The notes: a model not told the origin generated them from the letters alone. A DNA stretch of 64,000 nt from CAIKLP01 sp965279595 (GCA_965279595.1 OZ257246.1:2728001-2792000), one strand, 5' to 3'; positions 44,989-53,913 are shown, counted from the stretch's first letter. Made by a program: numbers and translations.

Positions 44989-45527
44989 ATGAAAGAGGGC
45001 ATCATCTTAGGAAATCCCAAGTTTGAAATTACCATCCAACGCCTTTGTCATCAATTAATCGAAAATCACAACGATTTTTCTAATTCGGTTTTATTGGCTT
45101 ACAACCAAGAGGAATTTATTTGGCAAAAAGAATTCAAGAACAATTACAAAAACTATTACCCAAGAAAACTATACGATTAGGAAATCTCGACGTAACTTTT
45201 TTTAGAGATGACTTCAGACATCGTGAATCACCTTTAGTTCCAAATGCAACAAGCATTGATTTCATCATTGAGAATAAAAAAGTAATTATTATTGATGATG
45301 TATTGTTTACAGGCAGAACCATCAGAGCTGGAATGGATGCCATGCTTGCTTTTGGAAGACCTTCCAAAGTAGAATTATTAGTACTCATTGATAGAAGATA
45401 TACCAGACATCTACCCATTGAACCAGACTATGTAGGAATGGCAGTTGATTCCATTTCTTCTGAAAAAGTAAAAGTAAAATGGAAAGAAACCGAAGGTAAA
45501 GACGAGGTAATTTTATTAGGCGAATAA
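44989..45527 (+). pseudogene. pyrR: pyrR (bifunctional pyr regulator/uracil phosphoribosyltransferase), -1 base frameshift
   Basis: The N-terminal part (MKEGIILGNPKFEITIQRLC to DFSNSVLL) reads in one frame up to about 45096; the rest (GLQPRGIYLAKRIQEQLQKL onward, to 45527) reads in the next. Adding one G to the GG at 45096-45097 would restore LLGLQPRGIYLAKRI. The catalytic half is intact, including the PRPP loop VIIIDDVLFTGRTIRAGMDA and VELLVLIDRRYTRHLPIEPD. No typical -1 slippery heptamer or downstream structure is evident. Either a recent mutation or a sequencing/assembly error; promoter, start and pyrB neighbour are all normal. PyrR normally senses UMP/PRPP and regulates pyr operons. Confidence 0.85.
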
Positions 45528-45552
45528 ATTAAAAAGTACAAAAGAAATTAAA

Positions 45553-46479
45553 ATGCAAAAACTGAGTGTTCGTCATTTATTAGGAATAAAAGGATTAACT
45601 AAAAACGATGTCAAATTAATTTTTGAAACGGCTGATAATTTTAAAACCATCATTAACCGCCCCATTAAAAAAGTACCTTCCCTACGTGACACTACTATTG
45701 CAAATATTTTTTTCGAAAACTCTACCCGTACTAAACTCTCTTTTGAATTAGCTGAAAAAAGATTATCAGCAGACGTAGTAAATTTTGCTGCCTCCTCCTC
45801 TTCTGTTAGCAAAGGAGAAACACTGATCGACACAGTCAACAATATTTTGGCGATGAAAGTAGATATGGTAGTTATGCGCCACCCCTACCCAGGTGCAGCT
45901 TTGTTCCTTTCAAAACATATCAATGCCCAAATAATTAATGCAGGAGATGGAGCACATGAACATCCCACACAAGCATTATTAGATGCTTACTCAATCAGAG
46001 AAAAATTAGGTGATGTGGCTGGGAAAAAAATTGTGATTGTTGGAGATATCATGCACTCTAGAGTTGCTCTTTCTAATATATTATGTTTAAAATTATTAGG
46101 TGCTGAAGTTAAAGTATGCGGACCAAGTACTTTAATTCCTAAGCACATTGAATCATTAGGAATAAAAGTTGAACCTGATTTAAGAAAAGCCTTAGCTTGG
46201 TGTGACGTAGCAAATATGCTTCGCATACAATTAGAACGACAAGACATTAAATATTTCCCTAGTCTGCGTGAGTACAGCATGATGTATGGTTTAAATAAAA
46301 ATATTTTAGATTCGCTTCCTAAAGAAATTGTCATTATGCATCCTGGCCCTATCAATAGAGGTGTTGAAATTTCAAGTGATGTAGCAGATGCCAAACAATC
46401 AATCATCCTAGACCAAGTTGAAAATGGAGTTGCCATCCGCATGGCGATTTTATATTTGCTGGCTGGTCAACAAAACTAA
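45553..46479 (+). CDS. pyrB: aspartate carbamoyltransferase, catalytic subunit
   Basis: 308 residues; commits carbamoyl phosphate and aspartate to pyrimidine synthesis. Carbamoyl-phosphate motif FFENSTRTKLSFELAEKRL near residue 55, the Ser/Lys loop SSSSVSKGETLIDT near 80, HEHPTQALLDAYSI near 137 and MHPGPINRGVEI near 263. No pyrI was seen next to it. It lies 25 bases after pyrR, the arrangement expected for a PyrR-regulated operon. Confidence 0.96.
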   Translation: MQKLSVRHLLGIKGLTKNDVKLIFETADNFKTIINRPIKKVPSLRDTTIANIFFENSTRTKLSFELAEKRLSADVVNFAASSSSVSKGETLIDTVNNILAMKVDMVVMRHPYPGAALFLSKHINAQIINAGDGAHEHPTQALLDAYSIREKLGDVAGKKIVIVGDIMHSRVALSNILCLKLLGAEVKVCGPSTLIPKHIESLGIKVEPDLRKALAWCDVANMLRIQLERQDIKYFPSLREYSMMYGLNKNILDSLPKEIVIMHPGPINRGVEISSDVADAKQSIILDQVENGVAIRMAILYLLAGQQN

Positions 46480-46571
46480 CTGTTTTTTTACTTCAATCTG
46501 ACTCAAAATCTACCTCCACCCTGTAGCAAATACGGTGATATTCTATTATATTGCAAACTTTTACCTTTACT

Positions 46572-48881
46572 ATGAAAATTAAAATTTATACCCTATTAAG
46601 CTTTTTGATTTTATTAACAAGTACGATTAACCTTTTTGCTCAAAGTAATACTGCAGAAGTAAGAGGTTTTGTTTACGATAAAAAAACTGGTGAGCCATTA
46701 ATTTTTACCAAAGTATATTTAGAAGGAACAACCATTGGTATGTCAACAGATGTAAATGGTTTTTTTAATATTACTAAAATTAAACCAGGCGCTTATACCA
46801 TCATCAGTTCAGGGGTAGGTTTTGATACGGTGAAATTTAATATCAACTTAAAAGCGGGTTCTAAAATCTCTCAAAATTTTTATTTAAGTCAATTAGCAAT
46901 TGATATAAAAACAGTTGATATCACTGCAGATAAAACAGAGAATTTAACTGAAACAAAAGTATCAGTTGTAAAAGTAACTCCTAAGCAAATCACAAAAATT
47001 CCATCAGTAGGTGGTGAACCCGATTTAGCACAATACTTACAAGTTTTACCCGGTGTAATTTTTACTGGTGACCAAGGTGGACAGTTATATATCCGTGGCG
47101 GTTCCCCTATTCAAAATAAAGTTTTATTGGATGGTATGATTATTTATAATCCTTTCCATTCTATCGGATTGTTCTCTGTTTTTGAAACTGATATCATTCG
47201 TAATGCGGATGTTTATACTGGTGGATTTGGTGCAGAATATGGTGGAAGAATTTCAGCAGTGATGGATATCACCACAAGAGATGGTAATAAGAGAAGACTA
47301 GCAGGTAAAGTAGCATCCAATCCTTTCACGAGTAAAATATTATTAGAAGGACCTTTGAAAAAATATGAAGAAGGAAAAGCAACTTCTTCTTTTATTGTTT
47401 CAGCAAGAACATCTTATTTAGAGCAAACTTCCAAAAGTATTTACAGTTATGTAGATACAGCTGGATTACCTTATAACTTTACCGATTTATATGCTAAAGC
47501 ATCATTCAATGGTGTGAATGGTAGTAAATTAAATTTATTCGGATTCAATTTTACCGATCAAGTAAATTATAAAGCACCTGCATCTTTGGCTTGGAATAGC
47601 TCAGGATTTGGAGGAAATTTTGTGATCATTCCAGGTGCAGCATCCGTTTTAGTTGATGGAGCATTCGCTTATTCTGGATATGATATTCAAATGAAAGAAT
47701 TGACATCTAAACCACGTTTTTCTGAAATTAATGGTTTCAATGCCGCATTAAACTTCACCTACTTTTATGGTAAAGATGAAATGAAATATGGAATTGAAAT
47801 GTTAGGTTTTAAAACCAATTTCGAATTTACCAATGCTGCAAATACTTCAGTAAAACAAGAACAGTTTACATCTGAAATTGCCGCTTATACCAAATATAAA
47901 TACACCAAAAACAGATTGATTCTTGAGCCGAGTATTCGCGCTCATTATTATGCCTCATTGGCTGAAATGTCAATAGAACCAAGGTTGAGCGGAAAGTTCA
48001 TCATCACAGAAAACATTCGCTTGAAAGCAGCGGGTGGTTATTATAGCCAGAATTTAATCAGTGCAAGTTCAGATAGAGATGTAGTAAATTTATTTTATGG
48101 ATTTTTATCAGGACCAGAAGATGCGCCCGACAATTTTGATGGTAAAGCTGTTGACAGCAGATTACAAAAAGCTAGACATTTAATTGGTGGTATTGAAATT
48201 GATTTTGCGAAACATTGGCAAATAAATATTGAAAGTTATTTGAAGAAATTTGATCAATTAACAAATATCAATAGAGACAAAATTTATCCAAACACGGATG
48301 AATTCAAAAACAAACCAGCTTACCAAAGAGAGAATTATATTATTGAAACTGGTTCTGCTTATGGCTTTGATGTTGCGTTGAAATATGAATTCAAAAAAGT
48401 TTATTTATGGGCAACTTATTCATTGGGTTATGTTAATCGTTATGATGGAATCAGAGAATATCATCCGCATTTTGATAGAAGACACAATGTGAATTTAGTA
48501 GGTACTTATAATTTTGGTAAAAAAGGAAGTTGGGAAATTGATGGAAGATGGAACTTAGGTTCAGGTTTCCCTTTCACGCAAACTCAAGGATTCTATGAAA
48601 AAATTGCTTTCGAAGAAATCAATGGAAGCATCACCAATCAGAACGGAGAATTAGGTGTGATTTATGGTGAAGTAAATCAAGGCAGATTACCTTGGTACCA
48701 TCGCTTTGATTTAAGTGTTAAAAAGAAATGGGAAATCACAAAGAACAATACTTTAGAAGCTAACTTAGGTGCAACTAATATTTACAATAGAGATAATCTT
48801 TTCTATTTTGATAGAATCACTTATACTAAAAAATACCAATTACCATTTTTACCTAGTTTTGGGGTGAGTTTGACTTTCTAA
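46572..48881 (+). CDS. TonB-dependent receptor with carboxypeptidase-regulatory-like domain
   Basis: About 769 residues, outer membrane. Signal peptide ends INLFAQ; residues ~25-105 form the CarboxypepD_reg-like domain (VRGFVYDKKTGEPLIFTKVY); the plug contains VGGEPDLAQYLQVLPGVIF, then GGQLYIRGGSPIQNKVLLDG; a 22-strand barrel follows, ending in a terminal aromatic residue (FLPSFGVSLTF). No SusD-type gene follows, so it is not a SusCD pair. The substrate is unknown; siderophores, vitamins or peptides are possible. The start at 46572 was chosen at the signal peptide. Confidence 0.9.
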   Translation: MKIKIYTLLSFLILLTSTINLFAQSNTAEVRGFVYDKKTGEPLIFTKVYLEGTTIGMSTDVNGFFNITKIKPGAYTIISSGVGFDTVKFNINLKAGSKISQNFYLSQLAIDIKTVDITADKTENLTETKVSVVKVTPKQITKIPSVGGEPDLAQYLQVLPGVIFTGDQGGQLYIRGGSPIQNKVLLDGMIIYNPFHSIGLFSVFETDIIRNADVYTGGFGAEYGGRISAVMDITTRDGNKRRLAGKVASNPFTSKILLEGPLKKYEEGKATSSFIVSARTSYLEQTSKSIYSYVDTAGLPYNFTDLYAKASFNGVNGSKLNLFGFNFTDQVNYKAPASLAWNSSGFGGNFVIIPGAASVLVDGAFAYSGYDIQMKELTSKPRFSEINGFNAALNFTYFYGKDEMKYGIEMLGFKTNFEFTNAANTSVKQEQFTSEIAAYTKYKYTKNRLILEPSIRAHYYASLAEMSIEPRLSGKFIITENIRLKAAGGYYSQNLISASSDRDVVNLFYGFLSGPEDAPDNFDGKAVDSRLQKARHLIGGIEIDFAKHWQINIESYLKKFDQLTNINRDKIYPNTDEFKNKPAYQRENYIIETGSAYGFDVALKYEFKKVYLWATYSLGYVNRYDGIREYHPHFDRRHNVNLVGTYNFGKKGSWEIDGRWNLGSGFPFTQTQGFYEKIAFEEINGSITNQNGELGVIYGEVNQGRLPWYHRFDLSVKKKWEITKNNTLEANLGATNIYNRDNLFYFDRITYTKKYQLPFLPSFGVSLTF

Positions 48882-48923
48882 GGAAACGGTTTCAGCTTAT
48901 AAGTGATTGATTTTCAAAAGTTA

Positions 48924-48955
48924 TTTGATTTTTGAAATAGGTTTATGTAGCTTTG
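48924..48955 (+). promoter_or_regulatory. complete -33/-7 promoter of the 48974 lipoprotein gene
   Basis: TTTG (48924-48927), a 20-base spacer, and TAGCTTTG (48948-48955), an exact TAnnTTTG. The ATG follows 18 bases after the -7 box. Confidence 0.7.
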
Positions 48956-48973
48956 CATATACCTCATTCCCAA

Positions 48974-49537
48974 ATGCTAAAACTAATTAGCTATTCTTTT
49001 TTACTTTTTCTGATAAGCAGCTGTTGCTCGCCTACTAAGACTTATGAAAGTTTTTCAGAAGATCAAAAACGATTGTTGTATTATTTAGATGGTCAATTAA
49101 TCAATTACAAGATTAATAGCGCTGATTCTATCAACCTTTTTGTTTCAGATAAATTTATTGGAAATCTGCCCCCAGACGAGCCCGAAGCTGAAGAATGTGA
49201 TAACTATTACCCAGCTTATGGAAGAGCTACCTTACAGGCTCTAACAGACACCTCCGTACATTTTATTGTAACCATTAAGAAAAGTAATGACGATGATGGT
49301 ATTGCGGAAAATCTGAAATGGATGGGCTATAATATCAACTTGGACGATTCTGATCGTGTTGATTTTTACGATTCCCTCCTACTCAAAGGTGCTGATACTT
49401 TTAAAGATGTTTATGTTGTAACCGTTGATACCACTAACACTCGCAACGATTTAATCAATCGCATTTATTTTAGTACCCATTACGGCATTATTCGCTTTGA
49501 TAGAAAAGATGGGCGCGTGTATCGAATTAAGATCTAA
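48974..49537 (+). CDS. lipoprotein of unknown function
   Basis: About 187 residues. The signal sequence MLKLISYSFLLFLISSC ends in a lipobox with two consecutive Cys. The mature part is acidic (LPPDEPEAEECDNYYP) and ends in a beta-rich stretch (YFSTHYGIIRFDRKDGRVYR). No family was recognised. It has a textbook promoter. An in-frame TTG at 48953 would lie inside the promoter -7 box, so the ATG is preferred. An inverted-repeat array follows its stop after 44 bases. Confidence 0.7.
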   Translation: MLKLISYSFLLFLISSCCSPTKTYESFSEDQKRLLYYLDGQLINYKINSADSINLFVSDKFIGNLPPDEPEAEECDNYYPAYGRATLQALTDTSVHFIVTIKKSNDDDGIAENLKWMGYNINLDDSDRVDFYDSLLLKGADTFKDVYVVTVDTTNTRNDLINRIYFSTHYGIIRFDRKDGRVYRIKI

Positions 49538-49581
49538 ATTGGAAGTTATAATTTACACATTCGGTTATTTGTAAATTATAA

Positions 49582-50000
49582 TTTTAAATTTTGAATTTTA
49601 AATTTTGAATGTGTCCCTGTAAGATTACTTAATATCCTACACAACACTCTATTCCTTTTATAAGCTACCCAAAATTCAATTAATTCAATAATTCCTTCTA
49701 TTATATTCAAAATTTTAAATTTTGAATTTTAAATTTTGAATGTGTCACAGCAAGATTACTTAATAACCTACACAACACTTAATTCCTTTTATTAGCTACC
49801 AAAAATTCAATTAATTCAATAATTCCTTCTATTATATTCAAAATTTTAAATTTTGAATTTTAAATTTTGAATGTGTCGCTACAAGATTACTTAATATCCT
49901 ACACAACACTCTATTTCTTTTATTAGCTACCCAAAATTCATTGAATTCAATAATTCCTCCAATTGCATTCAAAATTTAAAATTTATAATTTATAATTATT
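49582..50000. repeat. 131-bp tandem array of the heptamer-arm element (three units)
   Basis: Each unit starts with four heptamers alternating TTTTAAA and TTTTGAA (first unit 49582-49609), then TGTGTC and a ~90-base unique part. Unit starts at 49582, 49713 and 49844 are exactly 131 apart. The array ends with the complementary arm (TTCAAAATTTAAAAT) near 49968-50000. It makes up most of the 707-base gap before arsR. Confidence 0.9.
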
Positions 50001-50087
50001 GTAAATCCTGCTTCCATCATTCCAAATCCAATATCCGATATGCAAATTCAAAAAAAGAAGACCCATTTTACTACTCAATTCGTTATA

Positions 50088-50164
50088 CCATCTACCCAAA
50101 TTCATTGAATTCAATAATTCCTCTAATTGCATTCAAAATTTAAAATTTAAAATTCATAATTATT
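50088..50164. repeat. heptamer-arm element, right half
   Basis: Repeats the right end of the 131-bp unit (ATTCAATAATTCCTCTAATT) followed by the TTCAAAA/TTTAAAA arm and CATAATTATT. The opposite arm is missing, so this copy is incomplete. The 50001-50087 spacer shows nothing else. Confidence 0.75.
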
Positions 50165-50190
50165 CCTTTTACGTTTTCAAAAAAAAAATA

Positions 50191-50229
50191 TTTGCAAATT
50201 TCAAAGTTCATCGTATATTTGCGATATAC
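50191..50229 (+). promoter_or_regulatory. arsR promoter with overlapping operator-like inverted repeat
   Basis: TTTG (50191-50194), a 19-base spacer, then TATATTTG (50214-50221). Overlapping the -7 box is GTATAT-TTGCG-ATATAC (50213-50229), a perfect six-base inverted repeat well placed to serve as an ArsR operator. The start codon is 16 bases further on. Confidence 0.65.
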
Positions 50230-50244
50230 ATTTTAAGAGTCACT

Positions 50245-50583
50245 ATGGCCATCAACAAAAAATCAGAATTCGAAGAGTCAGAACTCATACTAGCAGATTA
50301 TGCTAAAGCTATGGCGCATCCTGCCCGTATTCGTATTCTACAAATACTTGCTGAAAGAAATGAATGCATTTGCGGAGAAATTGTAGAAGTTCTACCCTTA
50401 GCTCAAGCAACCGTTTCACAACACTTAATTGAGTTAAAAAAAGCTGGATTAATTAAAGGAACCGTAAGTGGTGCCAAATCTTGCTACTGCATCAATTGGG
50501 AAGCATTCGAACAATTAGAACGGGTGTTTGGCGTGTTTACTTTGGAGGTGGGGAAAGGGAAAGATGCAATTAAATGTTGCTGA
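50245..50583 (+). CDS. arsR: ArsR family arsenite-responsive repressor
   Basis: 112 residues, winged helix. MAHPARIRILQILAE precedes NECICGEIVEVLPL, whose paired Cys match the metal-binding box in the arsenic-sensing helix (ELCVCDL type), and the recognition helix is AQATVSQHLIELKKAGL. The C-terminus ends in CC, a possible additional ligand. It leads the ars cluster and likely represses its own promoter through the operator-like repeat. The next gene, arsM, is 244 bases away with a repeat between. Confidence 0.92.
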   Translation: MAINKKSEFEESELILADYAKAMAHPARIRILQILAERNECICGEIVEVLPLAQATVSQHLIELKKAGLIKGTVSGAKSCYCINWEAFEQLERVFGVFTLEVGKGKDAIKCC

Positions 50584-50595
50584 GAGAAATTAAAT

Positions 50596-50705
50596 AATTA
50601 TGAATTTTGAATGCAATTGAAGGAATTATTGAATGTGGGAAAAGAAAAAATTATGAATTATGAGTGTTGAATTTTGAATGTAATTGAAGGAATTTTAAAT
50701 ATTGA
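50596..50705. repeat. heptamer-arm element remnants between arsR and arsM
   Basis: Three partial arms, e.g. AATTATGAATTTTGAATGCA followed by ATTGAAGGAATTATTGAAT, begin 13 bases after the arsR stop. The matching inverted arm is not clear, so this looks decayed. From 50706 to 50827 the gap is A/T-rich sequence made of short AATTCCAA-like words with no gene. Confidence 0.7.
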
Positions 50706-50827
50706 ATGTGATGGCAATCAATTACCAATTAATTCAATGTACTCACTATCTAGATTCCAATTAGCAAAATTCTAATTACCAAAATCCAACTTCCAACATT
50801 TCAATTTCTAAAATGAACAAATAAAAA

Positions 50828-51673
50828 ATGAAAAAAATGAAAACATCAGAAGAATTAAAAGCAATGGTTCGCGAGAAATACAGCGAAATTGCATTACAAG
50901 ACAAAGACAGCAATGAAAGTTCATGCTGCGGAGCAAGTTGTTGTTCAACCGAAGTTTATAACATCATGACAGATGATTATACAGAATTAGATGGCTACCA
51001 ACCCAGTGCAGACTTAGGTTTGGGCTGTGGACTTCCTACAGAATTTGCCAAACTAAAAGAAGGTGATGTGGTAGTTGATTTAGGTTCAGGTGCAGGAAAT
51101 GATGCCTTTATTGCAAGAAGTATAGTAGGTGAAACTGGTAAAGTAATTGGTGTGGATTTTACAGAAGCCATGATCAATAAAGCGAGAGAAAATGCTGAAA
51201 AATTAAATTTTCATAATGTAGAATTTAGATTTGGTGATATTGAAAATATGCCTATCACAAGCAATATGGCTGATGTAATTGTAAGCAATTGTGTATTAAA
51301 TTTAGTACCCGAAAAAGAAAATGTAATCAAAGATATTTACCGTGTATTAAAGCCCGGTGGACACTTTAGTATTTCAGATATTGTTTTAATTGGTGAGCTT
51401 CCTGAAAAGATTCGTAATGCCGCTGAAATGTATGCTGGTTGCGTATCTGGAGCTATTCAAAAATCTGAATATTTAAGTTTAATTGAAAAAGCAGGCTTCA
51501 AAAACATCAGCATCCAAAAAGAAAAAACAATTGCTATACCTGATGATATTTTGAAAAATTATTTATCTGCAGAAGAAATAAATACTTTCAAAAATACAGA
51601 TGCAGGAATTTTTAGCATCACAGTTTATGCGGAAAAGAAGGAAAGTTGTTGTGAACCGGGATGCTGCAATTAA
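50828..51673 (+). CDS. arsM: arsenite methyltransferase
   Basis: 281 residues; methylates As(III) using SAM and thiols. SAM motif VVDLGSGAGNDAFIA near residue 80. The three conserved catalytic Cys are present in LGLGCGLP, VSNCVLNLVP and MYAGCVSGA. Extra Cys pairs lie at the N-terminus (SCCGASCCS) and the C-terminus (ESCCEPGCCN), typical of bacterial ArsM. It is the second gene of the ars cluster; a start two codons later is possible. Confidence 0.95.
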   Translation: MKKMKTSEELKAMVREKYSEIALQDKDSNESSCCGASCCSTEVYNIMTDDYTELDGYQPSADLGLGCGLPTEFAKLKEGDVVVDLGSGAGNDAFIARSIVGETGKVIGVDFTEAMINKARENAEKLNFHNVEFRFGDIENMPITSNMADVIVSNCVLNLVPEKENVIKDIYRVLKPGGHFSISDIVLIGELPEKIRNAAEMYAGCVSGAIQKSEYLSLIEKAGFKNISIQKEKTIAIPDDILKNYLSAEEINTFKNTDAGIFSITVYAEKKESCCEPGCCN

Positions 51674-51684
51674 AAAAATTATGA

Positions 51685-51890
51685 ATTTTAAACAAAAAAT
51701 AGTGATGAATTATGAGTGTTGAATTTTGAATGTGTTCCTGCAAATATCAAAAGTTGTACTTCACAGTATTGGATAAAATAATTTAGCCTAAAATTTTGAT
51801 TTTGGCAAATTGCTTTCCCGAATTCATAATTCATTTAATTAACATTCAAAATTCATCACTCAAAATTCATCACTTTAATTTATCATTTTT
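51685..51890. repeat. heptamer-arm element between arsM and acr3
   Basis: The left arm (GAATTATGAGTGTTGAATTT) runs into TGTGTTCCTGCAA near 51730-51742, the shared subterminal core; the right arm (CATTCAAAATTCATCACTC) lies near 51843-51880. It begins about 12 bases after the arsM stop. Words in the arms are partly altered from TTTTRAA. Confidence 0.75.
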
Positions 51891-51906
51891 AATAAAAAAA
51901 CTACGC

Positions 51907-52944
51907 ATGAAAAAACTCTCCTTCCTCGATCGCTATTTAACTCTGTGGATTTTCATTGCTATGGCTGTTGGTGTTATCATTGGTAACTTCATTCCATCTG
52001 ATTCAAGTTTTTTTGAAAGCATGAATTCAGGAACAACAAATATTCCATTAGCCATTGGTTTAATTTTGATGATGTACCCACCTTTGGCAAAGGTAAATTT
52101 CGACAACTTATCGGTTGTATTTAAAAACACTAAAATATTAAGTGCTTCCCTTATTCTGAATTGGGTTATAGGCCCTGTGCTCATGTTTATTTTAGCAAGT
52201 GTTTTTTTACATGATCAACCTGATTATAGAGTTGGACTTATCTTGATTGGATTGGCAAGATGCATAGCCATGGTCATTGTTTGGAATGAATTGGCTGAAG
52301 GAAATAGAGAATATGCCGCAGGTCTGGTTGCTATCAACAGTATCTTTCAAGTTCTACTTTATAGTTTCTATGCTTACTTATTTATCACTGTTTTACCTCC
52401 ATATTTTGGCATGAAAGGAATGACCGTCGACATCAAAATAGCAGACATAGCAAAAAGTGTAGGTATTTATTTAGGTATTCCTTTTGTTGCTGGATTCTTG
52501 AGTAGGAAAATTTTAATTCAAACAAATGGTAAAGAATGGTATGAAAAGAAATTCATTCCACTTATTTCTCCAATAACTTTAATTGCATTATTGGCAACCA
52601 TTATATTAATGTTCAGCTTAAAAGGAAAAATGATTGTTCAAATTCCATTTGATGTCATTAAAATTGCCATTCCATTAATCATTTATTTCGCATTGATGTT
52701 TTTCGTTTCTTTTTTCATTTCGAAAAAACTAGGTGCCACCTATTCACAAAATGCAGCTATCTCATTTACAGCTTCAGGAAATAACTTTGAATTAGCCATC
52801 GCAGTATCTATTGCCATCTTCGGAATCAATAGCGCACAAGCCTTCACAGGGGTTATTGGTCCGTTGGTAGAAGTACCCGCATTAATTCTTTTGGTACAAG
52901 TTTCGTTTTGGTTGAAAAGGAAAATGTATGTCGGAAAAGCATAG
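51907..52944 (+). CDS. acr3: ACR3 family arsenite efflux transporter
   Basis: About 345 residues with ten predicted membrane helices; exports arsenite using the proton gradient. LIGLARCIAMVIVWNELAEG carries the essential Cys of TM4, and SGNNFELAIAVSIAIFGI the conserved TM9 Glu. The upstream reading (from 51796) would add 37 residues derived from the repeat, so the ATG at 51907 (MKKLSFLDRYLTLWIF) was chosen. Its last ~40 codons are duplicated downstream. Confidence 0.94.
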   Translation: MKKLSFLDRYLTLWIFIAMAVGVIIGNFIPSDSSFFESMNSGTTNIPLAIGLILMMYPPLAKVNFDNLSVVFKNTKILSASLILNWVIGPVLMFILASVFLHDQPDYRVGLILIGLARCIAMVIVWNELAEGNREYAAGLVAINSIFQVLLYSFYAYLFITVLPPYFGMKGMTVDIKIADIAKSVGIYLGIPFVAGFLSRKILIQTNGKEWYEKKFIPLISPITLIALLATIILMFSLKGKMIVQIPFDVIKIAIPLIIYFALMFFVSFFISKKLGATYSQNAAISFTASGNNFELAIAVSIAIFGINSAQAFTGVIGPLVEVPALILLVQVSFWLKRKMYVGKA

Positions 52945-53475
52945 ATATTGGAGTTGGAAGTTGGATAATGAATATTGGATAAGAAACACAGAATAATTTT
53001 AAATTTTGAATTTTAAATTTTAAATGTTAATTAAAGGAATTTTTGAATTAGGGGAAGTTGGTTATTTGATTTTAGTATTTAGCTTGGAAATAAGTCATCT
53101 TGCAGGAACACATTCAAAATTTAAAATTCAAAATTTTTATAAAATCGGAATCAATAACGCACAAGCCTTCACAGGGGTTATTGGTCCGTTGGTAGAAGTA
53201 CCAGCATTAATTCTTTTGGTACAAGTTTCGTTTTGTCTGAAAAGGAAAATGTATGGCTGAAAAGCGTAGATATTGGAGTTGGAAGTTGGATAATGAATAT
53301 TGGATAAGAAAAACAGAATAATTTTAAATTTTGAATTATGAATTTTAAATGTTAATTAAAAGAATTTTTGAATTTGGGGAGGTTGACTATTTGATTTTAG
53401 TATTTAGCTTGGAAATAAGTCATCTTGCAGAGACACATTCAAAATTTAAAATTTAAAATTTAAAATTTTTTTAAA
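52820..53475. repeat. ~325-bp tandem duplication including acr3 3' end and a heptamer-arm element
   Basis: Copy 1 is 52820-53144 and copy 2 53145 to ~53475; TCGGAATCAAT starts both, 325 bases apart. Each copy holds the acr3 C-terminal coding end, a GTTGGAAGTTGGATAATG-type stretch and one whole inverted-repeat element (52996-53144; 53321-53475). The copies differ at scattered positions, mostly outside the coding part. This fills the 543-base gap before arsC. Confidence 0.92.
53147..53260 (+). pseudogene. duplicated C-terminal fragment of acr3
   Basis: About 37 codons (AQAFTGVIGPLVEVPALIL, then VQVSFCLKRKMYG) match the acr3 end, with a few changes and a stop. There is no start of its own; a reading frame from 53024 into it begins inside the repeat and is not a real gene. 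Confidence 0.85.
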
Positions 53476-53487
53476 AAATAAATCAGC

Positions 53488-53907
53488 ATGAATATAATTG
53501 TCGTTTGTACCGGAAACTCCTGTCGCAGTCAGATTGCGCAAGGTTATTTACAACATTTTGCTGGCATCCGTGCCAAGGTTTATAGTGCAGGTATTGAAAC
53601 CCATGGAGTGAACCCCAGGGCGATTGCTATTATGAAAGAAGATGGAATTGATATATCACATCATACTTCTAATTTGGTAGATGAATATTTTGATATTCCC
53701 TTTGATTATATTCTCACCGTTTGTGATCATGCCAATGAAAATTGTCCCTATTTTCCAGGCAAAGGAAAACGAGCCCACCATAATTTCCCAGACCCCGCCA
53801 AAGCCACCGGAACGGAAGAAGAAATTATGAATGAATTTAGGAAGGTGAGGGAAGAGATTAAGTTTTATTGCAGAGAGGTGGTTGAGGAATTGGGGATTGA
53901 TCAATGA
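53488..53907 (+). CDS. arsC: arsenate reductase, thioredoxin-coupled (LMW-PTP type)
   Basis: 139 residues; reduces arsenate to arsenite. The P-loop is VVCTGNSCRSQ (CX5R), the shuttling Cys pair is in TVCDHANENCPYFPG, and HHNFPDPAKATGTEEE is diagnostic. Last gene of the ars cluster, on the same strand; the 5' region is the end of the duplicated repeat. A further repeat element starts seven bases after the stop. Confidence 0.95.
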   Translation: MNIIVVCTGNSCRSQIAQGYLQHFAGIRAKVYSAGIETHGVNPRAIAIMKEDGIDISHHTSNLVDEYFDIPFDYILTVCDHANENCPYFPGKGKRAHHNFPDPAKATGTEEEIMNEFRKVREEIKFYCREVVEELGIDQ

Positions 53908-53913
53908 TTTTAA

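Noticed and set aside
45085..45130. Programmed -1 ribosomal frameshift in pyrR
   Set aside because: No standard X XXY YYZ heptamer at the junction and no obvious stimulatory stem downstream; PyrR is not known to use frameshifting.
46572..49537. SusC/SusD-type polysaccharide uptake pair
   Set aside because: The gene after the TonB receptor encodes a 187-residue lipoprotein without SusD features and has its own promoter.
49582..50000. Possible CRISPR array (131-bp spacing)
   Set aside because: The entire unit is repeated, so there are no variable spacers of constant length; it is a tandem repeat.
53024..53260. A 78-codon open frame
   Set aside because: It starts inside an inverted-repeat element and reads into the duplicated acr3 tail; it is a chimera of repeat and gene fragment, listed instead as a pseudogene fragment.
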